A DNA stretch of 64,000 nucleotides, from positions 1-64,000 of the forward strand of contig NZ_AOLQ01000004.1 in NCBI RefSeq assembly GCF_000337775.1, written 5' to 3'. The translations under genes and the position numbers were made by a program. Source of the DNA: Haloarcula vallismortis ATCC 29715 (GTDB taxonomy: Archaea; Halobacteriota; Halobacteria; Halobacteriales; Haloarculaceae). The notes beneath the pieces were generated by a model. That model was not told the origin of the DNA, ran no database searches, and was given only the letters and a program-made list of their open reading frames with translations. Numbering within the stretch: position 1 is the first letter of the stretch; each line of letters begins with the position of its first letter. Positions 25,325 through 34,469 of the stretch are shown piece by piece.

Positions 25325-27457
25325 TCAGCGACTGACCGAGCGTGTCAGCGCGAAGACGTACAGCGCGACGAAGAACCCGCCGAGGAACGCCTCGGACTGG
25401 GCGAGGATGCTCACGGTCGGGTTACTGACCTCTCCGACGCCGCCGAGGAAGAAGGCGATGAACGACCCGAGACTGAGCTGGGCGTACTGACTGACGCTCC
25501 CGAACAGCTCTGGCGCGATAGCGAGGTACAGCCCTGCGTAGGCGGCGATGAGCACCGCAGACGCCGCGAGCGTGTACGACGCCCGCTCGCCGTAGCCCGT
25601 GGTCACGAACAGAAAGGCGTTCATCCCCCAGCGGGCGAGCGCCCGGCCCCGATCTCGCAGGGACGCGCCGCCGTCGCGGACGCGCTGGGCGTGACAGCGC
25701 CGCCGATAGGCCAACTGCGACATGAAGAACTCGGAGGCCGCGGTGTTGTCGGCGATGTCGTTCGCGCCGTTTTTCGCCCGGAGGTACGTCACCTCGCCGG
25801 CGGCGGCCTCGATTCGTCCCTCCGTTGCCGTCGAAAGGCGCTCGAAGGTCGCGCTCGCGTCGGGTTCGAGCGTCCGGTCGATGGCCCGTTCGGCTGCAAG
25901 CTCGGTCGCTGTCGCCGGGTCGTCAGCTGACGGGTCCGTGCCGTCAGCCCGGGTTTCGACCGCGTCGTCGAGCGCGGCCGGGTACGCCAGTGCGGTCCGC
26001 AGTCCGTCCCGTAGCGCGCTATCGAGTTCGTGGAGGCGGTAGTTCGATTCTTCGAGGTCGATATCGTCGTCGTCACGGAAGTCAAAGCCCGCGAACCGCG
26101 TCCGGTAGAACGCGACCCTGTCGAGCCCGCTCTCGGTCCCGGTGCCCTCGAACCGGACCGTTCCCAGTGTCGCCCGGTCCAGGTCGTACACGGCGGCGTC
26201 CGCGTCCGGCTGCCCGAACACGCCGTCCTCGACTGTCGCCCCCGAGAGCGAGACGACCGCGACCCCGTTCGGTCCGACCGTCTCCGGACGTAGCTCGGCC
26301 GTACCGACGGTGCAGTCCTGAAGCCGGACGGTGCCCAGACAAGACACGTCCGCCGCACGTAGCCGGTCGATTGTGCTGTCCTCGAACCGTGGGCTCGCCA
26401 GCGTCGCTCCGTCCAGCTGGAGGTCGGTCACGTTTGCGTCGACGAACGACGAGCCGACCAGCGTCGTGTCTGTGGCGTCGAGTCGCTCGATGTCCGCTCC
26501 GGCGAAGTCGGCACCCACGAACATCGAGTCGTGGACCACCAGCTTCATCGAGACGGCCGCGTCGGCGAAGGTCGCGTCGGTGAACGTCACCGCCGGAAGG
26601 TAGAGCCGCTCGGCCTCGACCCGCTCGAAGACGGCCTCGTCGTAGCTGGTCTCGTTGAAGTAGCCGCCGCTGAACGCCGCGCCGTAGAACCGCGCTGTGC
26701 CGAAGTCCGCCCACCGGAAGTCCGCTTCGTCGAAGGTCGCGTGGTAGAAGTCTCCGGTCCCAAACTTCGCCTCGTCGAAGTCGGCCATCTCTAAGGTGGC
26801 GTGCTGGAACGACCCGTCCTCGATGGTCGCCCGGTCGAAAGCGGCGTCGGTCACCGACGCCCGGTCGAAGGTTGCGGTCCCGAGAGTCGCGTCACGGGCG
26901 TCGATTTCGGCCAGCACCGCGCGCTCGAACCCAGCGGTGTCCAGTCGGGCGTCTCGGAGGTCCACCCGGTCCGCCGACACCCCGTCGAACGCCCCCTCGG
27001 CTATCGTTGCCCCTCTCGCGTCGATGTCGTGGTACGTCCCGTCGAACCGCGCGGTCCCGGTGACCGTCGCACCCCGGAGGTCGAGGCGCTGGCCGAACTC
27101 GCTGTCGGTACAGTCAAGCCGGCCGATTGTCGCGCCGCGGAGGTCGACCGGATGGTTGTCGGCGGCATCGACAACCGCGTTCGACAGGTCGAGACCGTCG
27201 AAGGTGGCTCCGATGAACTGCTTCGACCGCTTGCGGTCCTTACGGCTCTCGTTTGCGTCCCCAGCTATTGCATCCAGAAACGCCTCGGACACGTCCACGC
27301 CGTCAGGGACTGCCTCGGGCCGGCAGTGGAATGGACAGCGCTCTCGGTCTTCGAGTGCGCCGTGTGGACAGTGCCACTCCTGTTCGGGCTCACCGTCCCA
27401 CTCTGCGGGGTCGTACGTGAACCTACAGCGGCTCTCGGCGCGCCCCGACCAGCCCAT
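25325..27457 (-). CDS. Pentapeptide-repeat protein with N-terminal Cys site and C-terminal ion-channel-like domain
   Basis: The 710-aa protein has a putative zinc knuckle at the N-terminus (C11, C30, H32, C41, C45; WHCPHGALEDRERCPFHC). It is followed by long runs of A(D/N)LXX-like pentapeptides (about 60-470), which form a right-handed quadrilateral helix. A helical linker leads to two or three membrane segments (about 625-705). The last has a re-entrant-loop-like stretch SLGSFIAFFLGGVGEV before a final helix, in the position of a two-TM channel filter. The architecture resembles pentapeptide-channel fusions; the canonical TVGYG filter is absent. Confidence 0.82.
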   Translation of the reverse strand: MGWSGRAESRCRFTYDPAEWDGEPEQEWHCPHGALEDRERCPFHCRPEAVPDGVDVSEAFLDAIAGDANESRKDRKRSKQFIGATFDGLDLSNAVVDAADNHPVDLRGATIGRLDCTDSEFGQRLDLRGATVTGTARFDGTYHDIDARGATIAEGAFDGVSADRVDLRDARLDTAGFERAVLAEIDARDATLGTATFDRASVTDAAFDRATIEDGSFQHATLEMADFDEAKFGTGDFYHATFDEADFRWADFGTARFYGAAFSGGYFNETSYDEAVFERVEAERLYLPAVTFTDATFADAAVSMKLVVHDSMFVGADFAGADIERLDATDTTLVGSSFVDANVTDLQLDGATLASPRFEDSTIDRLRAADVSCLGTVRLQDCTVGTAELRPETVGPNGVAVVSLSGATVEDGVFGQPDADAAVYDLDRATLGTVRFEGTGTESGLDRVAFYRTRFAGFDFRDDDDIDLEESNYRLHELDSALRDGLRTALAYPAALDDAVETRADGTDPSADDPATATELAAERAIDRTLEPDASATFERLSTATEGRIEAAAGEVTYLRAKNGANDIADNTAASEFFMSQLAYRRRCHAQRVRDGGASLRDRGRALARWGMNAFLFVTTGYGERASYTLAASAVLIAAYAGLYLAIAPELFGSVSQYAQLSLGSFIAFFLGGVGEVSNPTVSILAQSEAFLGGFFVALYVFALTRSVSR

Positions 27458-27524
27458 CGTTATCAGAACTGGTCGACAGGCAGGGTGATAAGCGCTTCTA
27501 CACCCGTTGCCGTTGTGTTACGTC

Positions 27525-28292
27525 CTACGGCGTCCACCAGCGCAGCCCGACCATCACGAACACGATGGCCAGTTGCATCAGGCCTTGCAGGCCGCCGAGC
27601 TTGGCGTTTCGCATCCCGATGTCGGAAACGAGGTCCACGTCCGGGTTCTCGGAGACGACCTGCCGGTAGATACGGACCTCACCGGGCAAGATGACGCCAA
27701 AGCCCTGCACGGACAGCAGCGTCACGATACCGAGCGTGGCGACGATCCACCACGAGGTCATCGCGAAGGCGGGCAGTGCCGTCACGAGATACGCGCCCGA
27801 GCCCACGACGGCGACGCCGAGGGCGCCAAGCGTCTTCGGGTCGGTCAGCGCGTCGAACTGGTAGCCGATGAGGAGCATAACTGGGATGAGGGTCGCGGCA
27901 GTGAGCAGCGCCAGCCACGGGTCGGCGTTGGGGAACTTTCCGAGCCTCAGCGCCAGCAGGATGCCGCCGGCGATGGTCACCGTCGCCAGTGTCGGCATCA
28001 GGAAGGTCATCTTGGGCGTAAACGACGCGAAGAAGTCGGCCCGGACCTCGGGCTCCTGGCCGCCCAGCACCGGTCCCAACACGAGGCCCATGAACAGGTC
28101 GATACCGGTCCACAGCACCCCGGCCATCACGTGTACGTAGGTCAGCGCGCGGATGTTTCCGCTGGCGAGTGCCCCCGCGAACGCGATAAGCGGGACAGCA
28201 ACCGCCCCGACGGCAAAGGCGGGGTTCGCCTGCTTCGCCAACCCACCGATACCCCGTTTTCGTTCGACACGATCCGCTGTCGACTGTGCCAT
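27525..28292 (-). CDS. CopD-like polytopic membrane protein
   Basis: The 255-aa protein has about six or seven membrane helices. It begins MAQSTADRVERK, and YVHVMAGVLWTGIDLFMGLVLGPVL carries an in-helix His typical of CopD/DUF2269-like proteins that may bind heme or copper. The start at 28292 was chosen because the frame upstream runs through the toxin-antitoxin promoter. Function in copper handling or electron transfer is possible but not shown by sequence. Confidence 0.75.
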   Translation of the reverse strand: MAQSTADRVERKRGIGGLAKQANPAFAVGAVAVPLIAFAGALASGNIRALTYVHVMAGVLWTGIDLFMGLVLGPVLGGQEPEVRADFFASFTPKMTFLMPTLATVTIAGGILLALRLGKFPNADPWLALLTAATLIPVMLLIGYQFDALTDPKTLGALGVAVVGSGAYLVTALPAFAMTSWWIVATLGIVTLLSVQGFGVILPGEVRIYRQVVSENPDVDLVSDIGMRNAKLGGLQGLMQLAIVFVMVGLRWWTP

Positions 28293-28391
28293 CTCTGCTA
28301 TATCAGGTTTCGCGACCGTCAAAAGCGTTGGTGGCTCGTATGGGGATTTATACGAAAGTACGGCCCAATCTGGGAGTATGGCCGCACGCTT

Positions 28392-28414
28392 AATACGATG
28401 CAATGCGTTGTATT
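28392..28414. promoter_or_regulatory. Imperfect palindrome over the toxin-antitoxin promoter
   Basis: AATACGATGCA / TGCGTTGTATT around a central A: 9 of 11 arm positions pair. It overlaps the TATA-like TTAATA (28390-28395) located 24-29 bp before the ATG at 28419. A repressor bound here would block TATA-binding protein. Autoregulation by the antitoxin is the obvious model (inference). Confidence 0.6.
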
Positions 28415-28418
28415 TCAT

Positions 28419-28715
28419 ATGGAGAACGTCACGACTCGAATGAGTGATACGGAACTCGATCTGGTGGCGCGTCTCGCTGAGGCGAAAGGAGAGAGTCGGA
28501 GCGATGCCATCCGGCAGGCAATCCGTCAGGGTGCCCGCGAGGAACTCATCCGTGTCGCCCTCCAGCGCTATCAAGAAGGAGACGTGGGAATGCGCGGGGC
28601 GGCGGAGTTAGCGGGACTCACCATCGCGGAGATGATGGCCGAAGCGAATGACCGTGGGGTGCTGTCGAACTACGATGAGGCCGACCTCGCAGACGACGTG
28701 GATGCGCTACGATGA
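28419..28715 (+). CDS. UPF0175 family antitoxin
   Basis: A 98-aa protein from ATG 28419 (MENVTTRMSDTELD); an in-frame ATG at 28440 is an alternative. It has a ribbon-helix-helix-like N-terminus (ELDLVARLAEAKGESRSDAIRQAIRQG) and the UPF0175 helix-turn-helix core (ALQRYQEGDVGMRGAAELAGLTIAEMMAEANDRGV). Partners of this family are PIN-domain toxins, exactly what follows with a 4-bp ATGA overlap at 28712. A palindrome covers its promoter. Confidence 0.9.
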   Translation: MENVTTRMSDTELDLVARLAEAKGESRSDAIRQAIRQGAREELIRVALQRYQEGDVGMRGAAELAGLTIAEMMAEANDRGVLSNYDEADLADDVDALR

Positions 28716-29293
28716 CCTGGAACGGGCGGGTCGTACTTCTTGATGCGAGCGTTATTATTGCATTAGCTGAAACCGGATCGATTGATTTACTCGATTCCGT
28801 GCGTGGCGGATTAGTCGTCCCTCGGGCGGTAAAATTCGAGATCTCGAAAGAGCCTGCTAAATCAGCACTCGACACCTGCATAGATGAAGGGAACATCGTT
28901 CAAACTAATATTCTCGCCTGGGCCGGAGAGGAAGATCAGGATGAACTCGTGTCCGATTCAGCAACTCGACTCGGGAACGATCCTGGGTCGGTTATCGATA
29001 CCGAAAGTAAAGTTCCAATGATCGTCAACGGCGATGTTGCACTGCTCACCGGCGCTCAACTTGCGGACGAGTGTGTCGTCATCACCGATGACAAACCGCT
29101 CCGGCAGGCTTGTAAGTCGATATCGATACCGGTTTCGGGGACAATCGGTGTACTCGTTCGTGCCGTGGAAACCGGAGATATCGAACCAGACACTGCAAAG
29201 GAGACGCTCTATGCGATGGATGAAGTCGGGGCTCGCCTCAGTGCAAGTCTAGTGAAGCGAGCGGAGCGATTGATCGACGACGCGGCCGATTAG
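28712..29293 (+). CDS. PIN-domain toxin (DUF3368-like)
   Basis: The 193-aa PIN-fold protein is a probable Mg2+-dependent ribonuclease. The N-terminal acidic residue is in VVLLDASVIIALAETG, a second acidic cluster is in VVITDDKPLRQAC, and further acids lie between (GDVALLTGAQLADEC). It is longer than a minimal VapC (about 130 aa), having an internal acidic insertion around 70-110. It is visibly more AT-rich than its neighbours (codons ATT, TTA), suggesting horizontal acquisition with the antitoxin. The stop overlaps the convergent uvrA stop by 4 bp. Confidence 0.86.
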   Translation: MTWNGRVVLLDASVIIALAETGSIDLLDSVRGGLVVPRAVKFEISKEPAKSALDTCIDEGNIVQTNILAWAGEEDQDELVSDSATRLGNDPGSVIDTESKVPMIVNGDVALLTGAQLADECVVITDDKPLRQACKSISIPVSGTIGVLVRAVETGDIEPDTAKETLYAMDEVGARLSASLVKRAERLIDDAAD

Positions 29294-32271
29294 TCGTCGT
29301 CCGCGGCCGGCTGCTCGGCCGCCGTGTCGCGGTCGGCGCGTGGCCCCTCAAGCTCGACGTTCGGCAGGAGGTCACGGAGATACTGTCCGGTGTAGGACGC
29401 TTCGGTTCGGGCCACGCCCTCCGGGGTCCCCTGCGCGACGAGTTCGCCGCCGTTCTCCCCGCCCTCGGGACCGAGGTCGATAATCTGGTCGGCGTTCTTT
29501 ATCAGGTCGAGTTCGTGCTCGATGACAACCACCGTGTTGCCGTCGTCGGTGAGCCGGTGGAGCACGTCGATGAGCTTGCGCTCGTCTTCGGGGTGGAGTC
29601 CGGTCGTCGGTTCGTCCAGCAGGTACAGCGTCTCGCCGGAGTCTTTCTTCCCGAGTTCCTCGGCGAGTTTCACGCGCTGGGCCTCGCCGCCCGACAGCGT
29701 CGTCGAGGGCTGGCCCAGTCGCATGTAGCCCAGGCCCACGTCCTTCAGGAGTTCCAGCCGGCGGCGGATGCCGCTGTGGCTCTCGAAGAAGTCGTAGGCC
29801 TCCTCGACGGTCATCTCCAGCACGTCGGCGATGGTCGCGCCCTTGTAGGTCACGTCCAGCGTCTCGTCGTTGTAGCGCGCGCCGCCACACTCCTCGCAGG
29901 GGACCGTCACGTCCGAGAGGAAGTTCATGTCGATGGTGACCGTCCCCTGGCCGCCACAGCCCTCACAGCGGCCGCCCTTGACGTTGAACGAGAACCGGCC
30001 GACCTCGTAACCGCGCTGTTTCGAGAGGCTCGTCTCGGCGAACAGCTCGCGGATGTGGTCGAAGACGTTGGTGTAGGTCGCCGGGTTCGACCGCGGGGTG
30101 CGGCCGATGGGTGACTGGTCGATGAGCCGCACCGTCTCGATGTCGTCGAGGCCGTCGATGGCGTCGTGCTCGCCGGGGTTCACGTCGGTGTCGTTCATCC
30201 GACGCACCAGCCCCTTGTACAGCACGTCGTGCATCAGCGTCGACTTGCCGGAGCCGGAAACGCCCGTGATGGCGGTGAACGTCCCCAGCGGGATGGATAC
30301 GTCGAGGTCGGCGAGGTTGTGCTGGCGAGCGCCCCGGATTGTGAGCTCGCCGTCGGCCTCCCGGCGGCTGTCGGGCACCGGAATCGTCCGCTCGCCCGAG
30401 AGGTACTCCCCGGTGACCGATTCGTCGGTGTCGATGACCTCGTCCATCGGGCCGTTGACGACGACCTCGCCGCCGCGCTTGCCCGGCCCCGGACCCATGT
30501 CGATTATCTGGTCGGCCCGGCGCATCGTCTCGGTGTCGTGTTCGACGACGAGCAGGGTGTTCCCGAGATCCCGGAGCTCTTCGAGCGTGTTGAGCAGGCG
30601 GTCGTTGTCCCGCTGGTGGAGGCCGATAGAGGGCTCGTCGAGGACGTACAGGACGCCGACGAGGCCGCTCCCGATTTGCGTTGCGAGTCGAATCCGCTGA
30701 CTCTCCCCGCCAGAGAGCGTCGAGGCCTCCCGGTCCAGCGTCAGGTAATCCAGACCAACCTCGGTCATGAAGCCGAGGCGGGCTCGGATCTCCTTGAGGA
30801 TCTCCTCGGCGATCTTCCGGTCCCGGGCCGAGAGGTGCTCTTCCATCCCCTCGAAGAGCTCCAGGGCGTCGCCGATGGACATCTCGTTGACTTCTGTTAT
30901 TGAGGTCCCGTCCACCAGCACCGCCCGCGATTCGGCTTTCAGCCGTGTCCCCTCACAGGCCGGACACGTCGTCGTCGCCATGAACTCCTCGATGTGCTCG
31001 CGGGCGCGGTCGGAGTCCGTCTCCACGTGTCGCCGCTCTAGGTTCGGGATGACGCCCTCGAACCGCTCGGTCTTCTCACGGGTCCCGTTCTTGGTCCGCC
31101 ACTCGAAGTGAACTCTGCTGTCGGTGCCATAGAGGAACTGCCGCTGGATGGACTCGTCGAGTTCCTCGAACGGCGTCGTGAGGTCGACGCCGAAGTGCTC
31201 GGCGACGTTGTCGAGCTGGCGGGAGTAGTACGTCCGGTCGTAGCTCCATGGCTCGAAGACGTGCTTGAGCGGCTTCGTCGGGTCGGTGACGACGAGGTCC
31301 TCGCTGACCTCCTTGGTTTCGCCCAGTCCCTCACACTCCGGGCAGGCCCCGTGCGGTGAATTGAACGAGAACGACCGCGTCTCGATTTCGGAGATGTCGA
31401 TGCCACAGTGCGTGCAGGCGAGATCTTCGGAGAGTTCGACGACGACGCGGTCCGAGGTGGCTCCGTCGTCCGCTTCGTCCCCGTCGGCGAGGTCGCCGGT
31501 CGCTCTGGCGTCGGACCCGCCGAGCGTCTCCGCCGCGCCCGCCGCCGGGTCCGGCAGGATGACTTTCAGCGTCCCGTCGGCCTCTTCGAGCGCGGTTTCG
31601 ACGGAGTCCGTGATACGCGAACGGGCATCCGGCGAGATTTTCACGCGGTCCACGACCACGTCGACGGTGTGGTCGTAGTTCTCGTCCAGTTCGGGCCGGT
31701 CCAGCGTGAGGTCGAACTCCTCGCCGTCGACCTCGACGCGGCTGTAGCCGTCGCCCACGAGGTCATCAAACAGGTCCTCGAAGGCCCCCTTCTGGTCGCG
31801 GACGACCGGCGCACACAGTTTGGCGCGGGTGCCCTCAGGGAGTTCCAGCAGCCGAGAGACCATGTTCTGTGCGGACTGCTCACCGACCTCGCGGCCACAT
31901 TCCGGGCAGTGTGGCGTGCCGACGCGAGCGTACAGCAGGCGGAGGTAGTCGTGGAGTTCGGTGACAGTGCCGACCGTCGAGCGGGGGTTGTTGGCGGCGT
32001 TCTTCTGGTCGATAGAGATTGCCGGCGACAGCCCTTCGACGTTCTCGACCTGGGGTTTGTCCATCTGCCCCAGGAAGTTCCGTGCGTAGGCCGACAGCGA
32101 CTCGATGTAGCGCCGCTGGCCTTCGGCGTACACCGTCTCGAATGCGAGCGAGGATTTGCCCGACCCCGACAGCCCCGTCACGACCGTCAGCTCCTCGCGT
32201 GGAATCTCCACGTCGACGTCCTTGAGGTTGTGTTCCTCGGCCCCTCGGACCTCGATAATATCCTTGCTCAT
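29290..32271 (-). CDS. uvrA: Excinuclease ABC subunit UvrA
   Basis: Damage-recognition ATPase of nucleotide excision repair, 993 aa from MSKDIIEVRGAEEHN at 32271; the longer upstream frame is spurious. It has two ABC modules: Walker A GLSGSGKSS and GVSGSGKST, signatures LSGGESQR and LSGGEAQR. Zinc-finger Cys clusters include CPECGREVG, CTHCGIDI, CPACEG, CEGCGGQG and CEECGG. An insertion around residues 270-300 is acidic and low-complexity (GGSDARATGDLADGDEADD), a typical halophilic insertion. uvrB and uvrC are not in the window. Confidence 0.97.
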   Translation of the reverse strand: MSKDIIEVRGAEEHNLKDVDVEIPREELTVVTGLSGSGKSSLAFETVYAEGQRRYIESLSAYARNFLGQMDKPQVENVEGLSPAISIDQKNAANNPRSTVGTVTELHDYLRLLYARVGTPHCPECGREVGEQSAQNMVSRLLELPEGTRAKLCAPVVRDQKGAFEDLFDDLVGDGYSRVEVDGEEFDLTLDRPELDENYDHTVDVVVDRVKISPDARSRITDSVETALEEADGTLKVILPDPAAGAAETLGGSDARATGDLADGDEADDGATSDRVVVELSEDLACTHCGIDISEIETRSFSFNSPHGACPECEGLGETKEVSEDLVVTDPTKPLKHVFEPWSYDRTYYSRQLDNVAEHFGVDLTTPFEELDESIQRQFLYGTDSRVHFEWRTKNGTREKTERFEGVIPNLERRHVETDSDRAREHIEEFMATTTCPACEGTRLKAESRAVLVDGTSITEVNEMSIGDALELFEGMEEHLSARDRKIAEEILKEIRARLGFMTEVGLDYLTLDREASTLSGGESQRIRLATQIGSGLVGVLYVLDEPSIGLHQRDNDRLLNTLEELRDLGNTLLVVEHDTETMRRADQIIDMGPGPGKRGGEVVVNGPMDEVIDTDESVTGEYLSGERTIPVPDSRREADGELTIRGARQHNLADLDVSIPLGTFTAITGVSGSGKSTLMHDVLYKGLVRRMNDTDVNPGEHDAIDGLDDIETVRLIDQSPIGRTPRSNPATYTNVFDHIRELFAETSLSKQRGYEVGRFSFNVKGGRCEGCGGQGTVTIDMNFLSDVTVPCEECGGARYNDETLDVTYKGATIADVLEMTVEEAYDFFESHSGIRRRLELLKDVGLGYMRLGQPSTTLSGGEAQRVKLAEELGKKDSGETLYLLDEPTTGLHPEDERKLIDVLHRLTDDGNTVVVIEHELDLIKNADQIIDLGPEGGENGGELVAQGTPEGVARTEASYTGQYLRDLLPNVELEGPRADRDTAAEQPAADDD

Positions 32272-32406
32272 CTTTGCATCTTTGTTGGCCGGCAGGGGGG
32301 AAACCCTGTCGGTTCGGGTGCCGATAGACGACCCATCGAACCTGACTGTTTTTATTTTGAACAGTATAGCAAAAGATTTACCATTGAAATTAAATAGGAT
32401 ATTGGT

Positions 32407-32985
32407 ATGGGAACAAGCGACTACGACATTACGGGGATTGAGCTCTCCGACGACAGCTACACGGTCGAACAGAGCCTGATACGCAACAAGTACAAGGCGA
32501 TGGACGCCGCCGGGAACGTCGTCCTCCGCGGGAAACAGAAGATGCTGAAGATGAAAGAGCAGTTCCCGTTCGTTGACGCGAACGGCGACGAGGTGTTCGA
32601 GGTCAACGCCGGCGGCATCATTGACGTGGCCGGCAACTACGTCCTCACTGACTCCAAGACCGGCGAAGACATCGTTATCCTCGACAACGACTATTCGATT
32701 TTTCAGGACACGTGGAAGATTCGCGACGCCAGCACCGAGGCCAAGATCGCTGAAATCAATTCCCAGGGCGCGCTCGTGACCATCGCCCGCAACGTCGTCC
32801 CGTTCGGCGGCTGGATACCCCACAAGTACGAAATCACTGACCAGGACGGCAACCACGTCGGCAACATCGACGGGCAGTTCTCGCTGAAGGACCGCTACGA
32901 GATCACCATCGACGACGCCAGCACGGTCCCCAAGGAACCGATTATCGCCGCGGCGATGGTCATCGACGCGATTCAGGGGAACTGA
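32407..32985 (+). CDS. LURP-one-related (tubby-like) protein
   Basis: The 192-aa beta-rich protein matches the LURP-one-related/tubby C-terminal fold by its repeated strand pattern: YTVEQSLIRNKYKAMDAAGNVVLRGKQK, VFEVNAGGIIDVAGNYVLTD and HKYEITDQDGNHVGNIDG. In plants and animals the fold relates to scramblases and membrane tethering; the archaeal role is unknown. No membrane helix. It is divergent from uvrA across a 135-bp AT-rich promoter region (32272-32406). Confidence 0.83.
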   Translation: MGTSDYDITGIELSDDSYTVEQSLIRNKYKAMDAAGNVVLRGKQKMLKMKEQFPFVDANGDEVFEVNAGGIIDVAGNYVLTDSKTGEDIVILDNDYSIFQDTWKIRDASTEAKIAEINSQGALVTIARNVVPFGGWIPHKYEITDQDGNHVGNIDGQFSLKDRYEITIDDASTVPKEPIIAAAMVIDAIQGN

Positions 32986-33037
32986 CTGGCCCGCGGGCAC
33001 CGGAATCCTTCTTGCCCTGGCTCCCTCAGAGGCGGCT

Positions 33038-34444
33038 ATGCGCCGCCGGACGGTCCTCCGCCGACTCGCCCTCGCAGGAACAGGTGTTGGTCTTGCCACT
33101 GGGCCGACCCGCGGTCATCCGACGCCGACGGGCGACGGGACGGCCGAGCCCGCGGCCTCCGACACCCCGACCGGCGGGGACCCGCTGGGCGTGCTGGAGA
33201 TGGAGACGGTGTACGAGGCCGTCACCAGTCCCGACGGCCACACGGCCTACGTCGCAACGGGTGACGGCATTGCGCTCGTCGACCTCGTCACACCGACCAG
33301 TCCGCGGCTGCTCAGCCGACGGACCGACCTGCTGGCCGAGAGCGACAATGGCCCGATACAGCGCGTGCAAGACCTCGCCGTCAGCGACGGCCGACTGCTG
33401 ACTGCCGGGCCCGCTCACCCCGCTGACGGAGCCCACGGTCTGGTCGTCTTCGACGTGAGCGACCGGCGGGACCCGTCCCAAATCGCGGGCCTCGAACTCG
33501 ACACGCGTATCCACAACTGTCACTTCGACGGCCGCTATGCCTACTTGACCGCGAACGACCGCGACGGCAACCCACTGATCCTGGTCGACACCGACGCCGA
33601 GCAGGAAGTCGGAGAGTGGTCGCTGCTCGACGCTGGAGAGGCCTGGACCAACGTGCCGACGAGCCTCTGGCCGCTACACGACGTGTGGGTCCAGGACGAC
33701 CGGGCCTACTTAGCCTACTGGGACGGCGGGACGTGGATCGTCGACGTGTCGGACCCGAGTGACATCTCGCTGGTGGCGAAGGTTCGCGGGCGCTCGCCGG
33801 AAGACCTGGCCGCCGTCGAAGACCCCGGCACCGAACGGAGCGAACCGCCGGGCAACGACCACTTCGTGACGGTCGACGAGGACGCGTCGCTGCTGGGCGT
33901 CGGTGGCGAATCATGGGACCTCGCTGACGACGACAGCGGCGGCCCCAGCGGCATCGAACTGTACGACATAAGCGATCCCACCGATGTCGAACTGCTATCC
34001 ACGCTTGACCCGCCGCCGACCTCGGACCCGTCGCCGGGGGGCATCCTCACGACGGCGCACAACTTCGAACTGACCGACGACCGCTGTTACTCGGCGTGGT
34101 ACAACGGTGGAGTCCGGGTCCACGACCTGACCGACCCGACCGCGCCCGACCTCGCCTTCGAGTGGCGCGACACCGAATCGACCTCTTTCTGGACCGCCCA
34201 GCGGGCCGCCGGCTGTTTCGTCGCCGGGAGTACGAACGCGAGCCAGGGGACGGAGGTCCAGCCCGGGCTGTACACGTTCCCGGACCCGCAGATACGGACG
34301 CCGGCGGCCACAGATAAGGAGGCTGGCAGCGACAACGGCACTGACGGCACCTCTCTGGGCGTCGGCGGCCCCGGCTTCGGTGTCGGGTCGGCGGTCACAG
34401 CGGTCGCGCTGGCAGCATGGCGCGCCCGACGCCGACAGGACTGA
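33038..34444 (+). CDS. LVIVD-repeat beta-propeller surface protein with Tat signal and PGF-CTERM
   Basis: The 468-aa protein begins with a twin-arginine signal (MRRRTVLRRLALAGTG). The mature part has LVIVD-type propeller repeats: GIALVDLVTPTSPRLL, LVVFDVSDRRDPSQIAGL, TWIVDVSDPSDISLVA and IELYDISDPTDVELLS. The C-terminus is Gly/Asp-rich and ends GGPGFGVGSAVTAVALAAWRARRRQD: a PGF motif, a short hydrophobic helix and an Arg cluster, the sorting tail recognised by archaeosortase. It is therefore predicted to be Tat-exported and lipid-anchored at the cell surface. Ligand unknown. Confidence 0.87.
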   Translation: MRRRTVLRRLALAGTGVGLATGPTRGHPTPTGDGTAEPAASDTPTGGDPLGVLEMETVYEAVTSPDGHTAYVATGDGIALVDLVTPTSPRLLSRRTDLLAESDNGPIQRVQDLAVSDGRLLTAGPAHPADGAHGLVVFDVSDRRDPSQIAGLELDTRIHNCHFDGRYAYLTANDRDGNPLILVDTDAEQEVGEWSLLDAGEAWTNVPTSLWPLHDVWVQDDRAYLAYWDGGTWIVDVSDPSDISLVAKVRGRSPEDLAAVEDPGTERSEPPGNDHFVTVDEDASLLGVGGESWDLADDDSGGPSGIELYDISDPTDVELLSTLDPPPTSDPSPGGILTTAHNFELTDDRCYSAWYNGGVRVHDLTDPTAPDLAFEWRDTESTSFWTAQRAAGCFVAGSTNASQGTEVQPGLYTFPDPQIRTPAATDKEAGSDNGTDGTSLGVGGPGFGVGSAVTAVALAAWRARRRQD

Positions 34445-34469
34445 CGCCGAGCAATACGACTATCACCTG

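Noticed and set aside
25825-26583. Plus-strand frames inside the pentapeptide-repeat gene
   Set aside because: Arg/Pro/Ser-rich products antisense to a repeat gene; no domain or promoter.
28336-28391. Second promoter or small gene upstream of the antitoxin
   Set aside because: TTTATAC at about 28349 is a possible extra TATA element but no start codon follows at useful distance.
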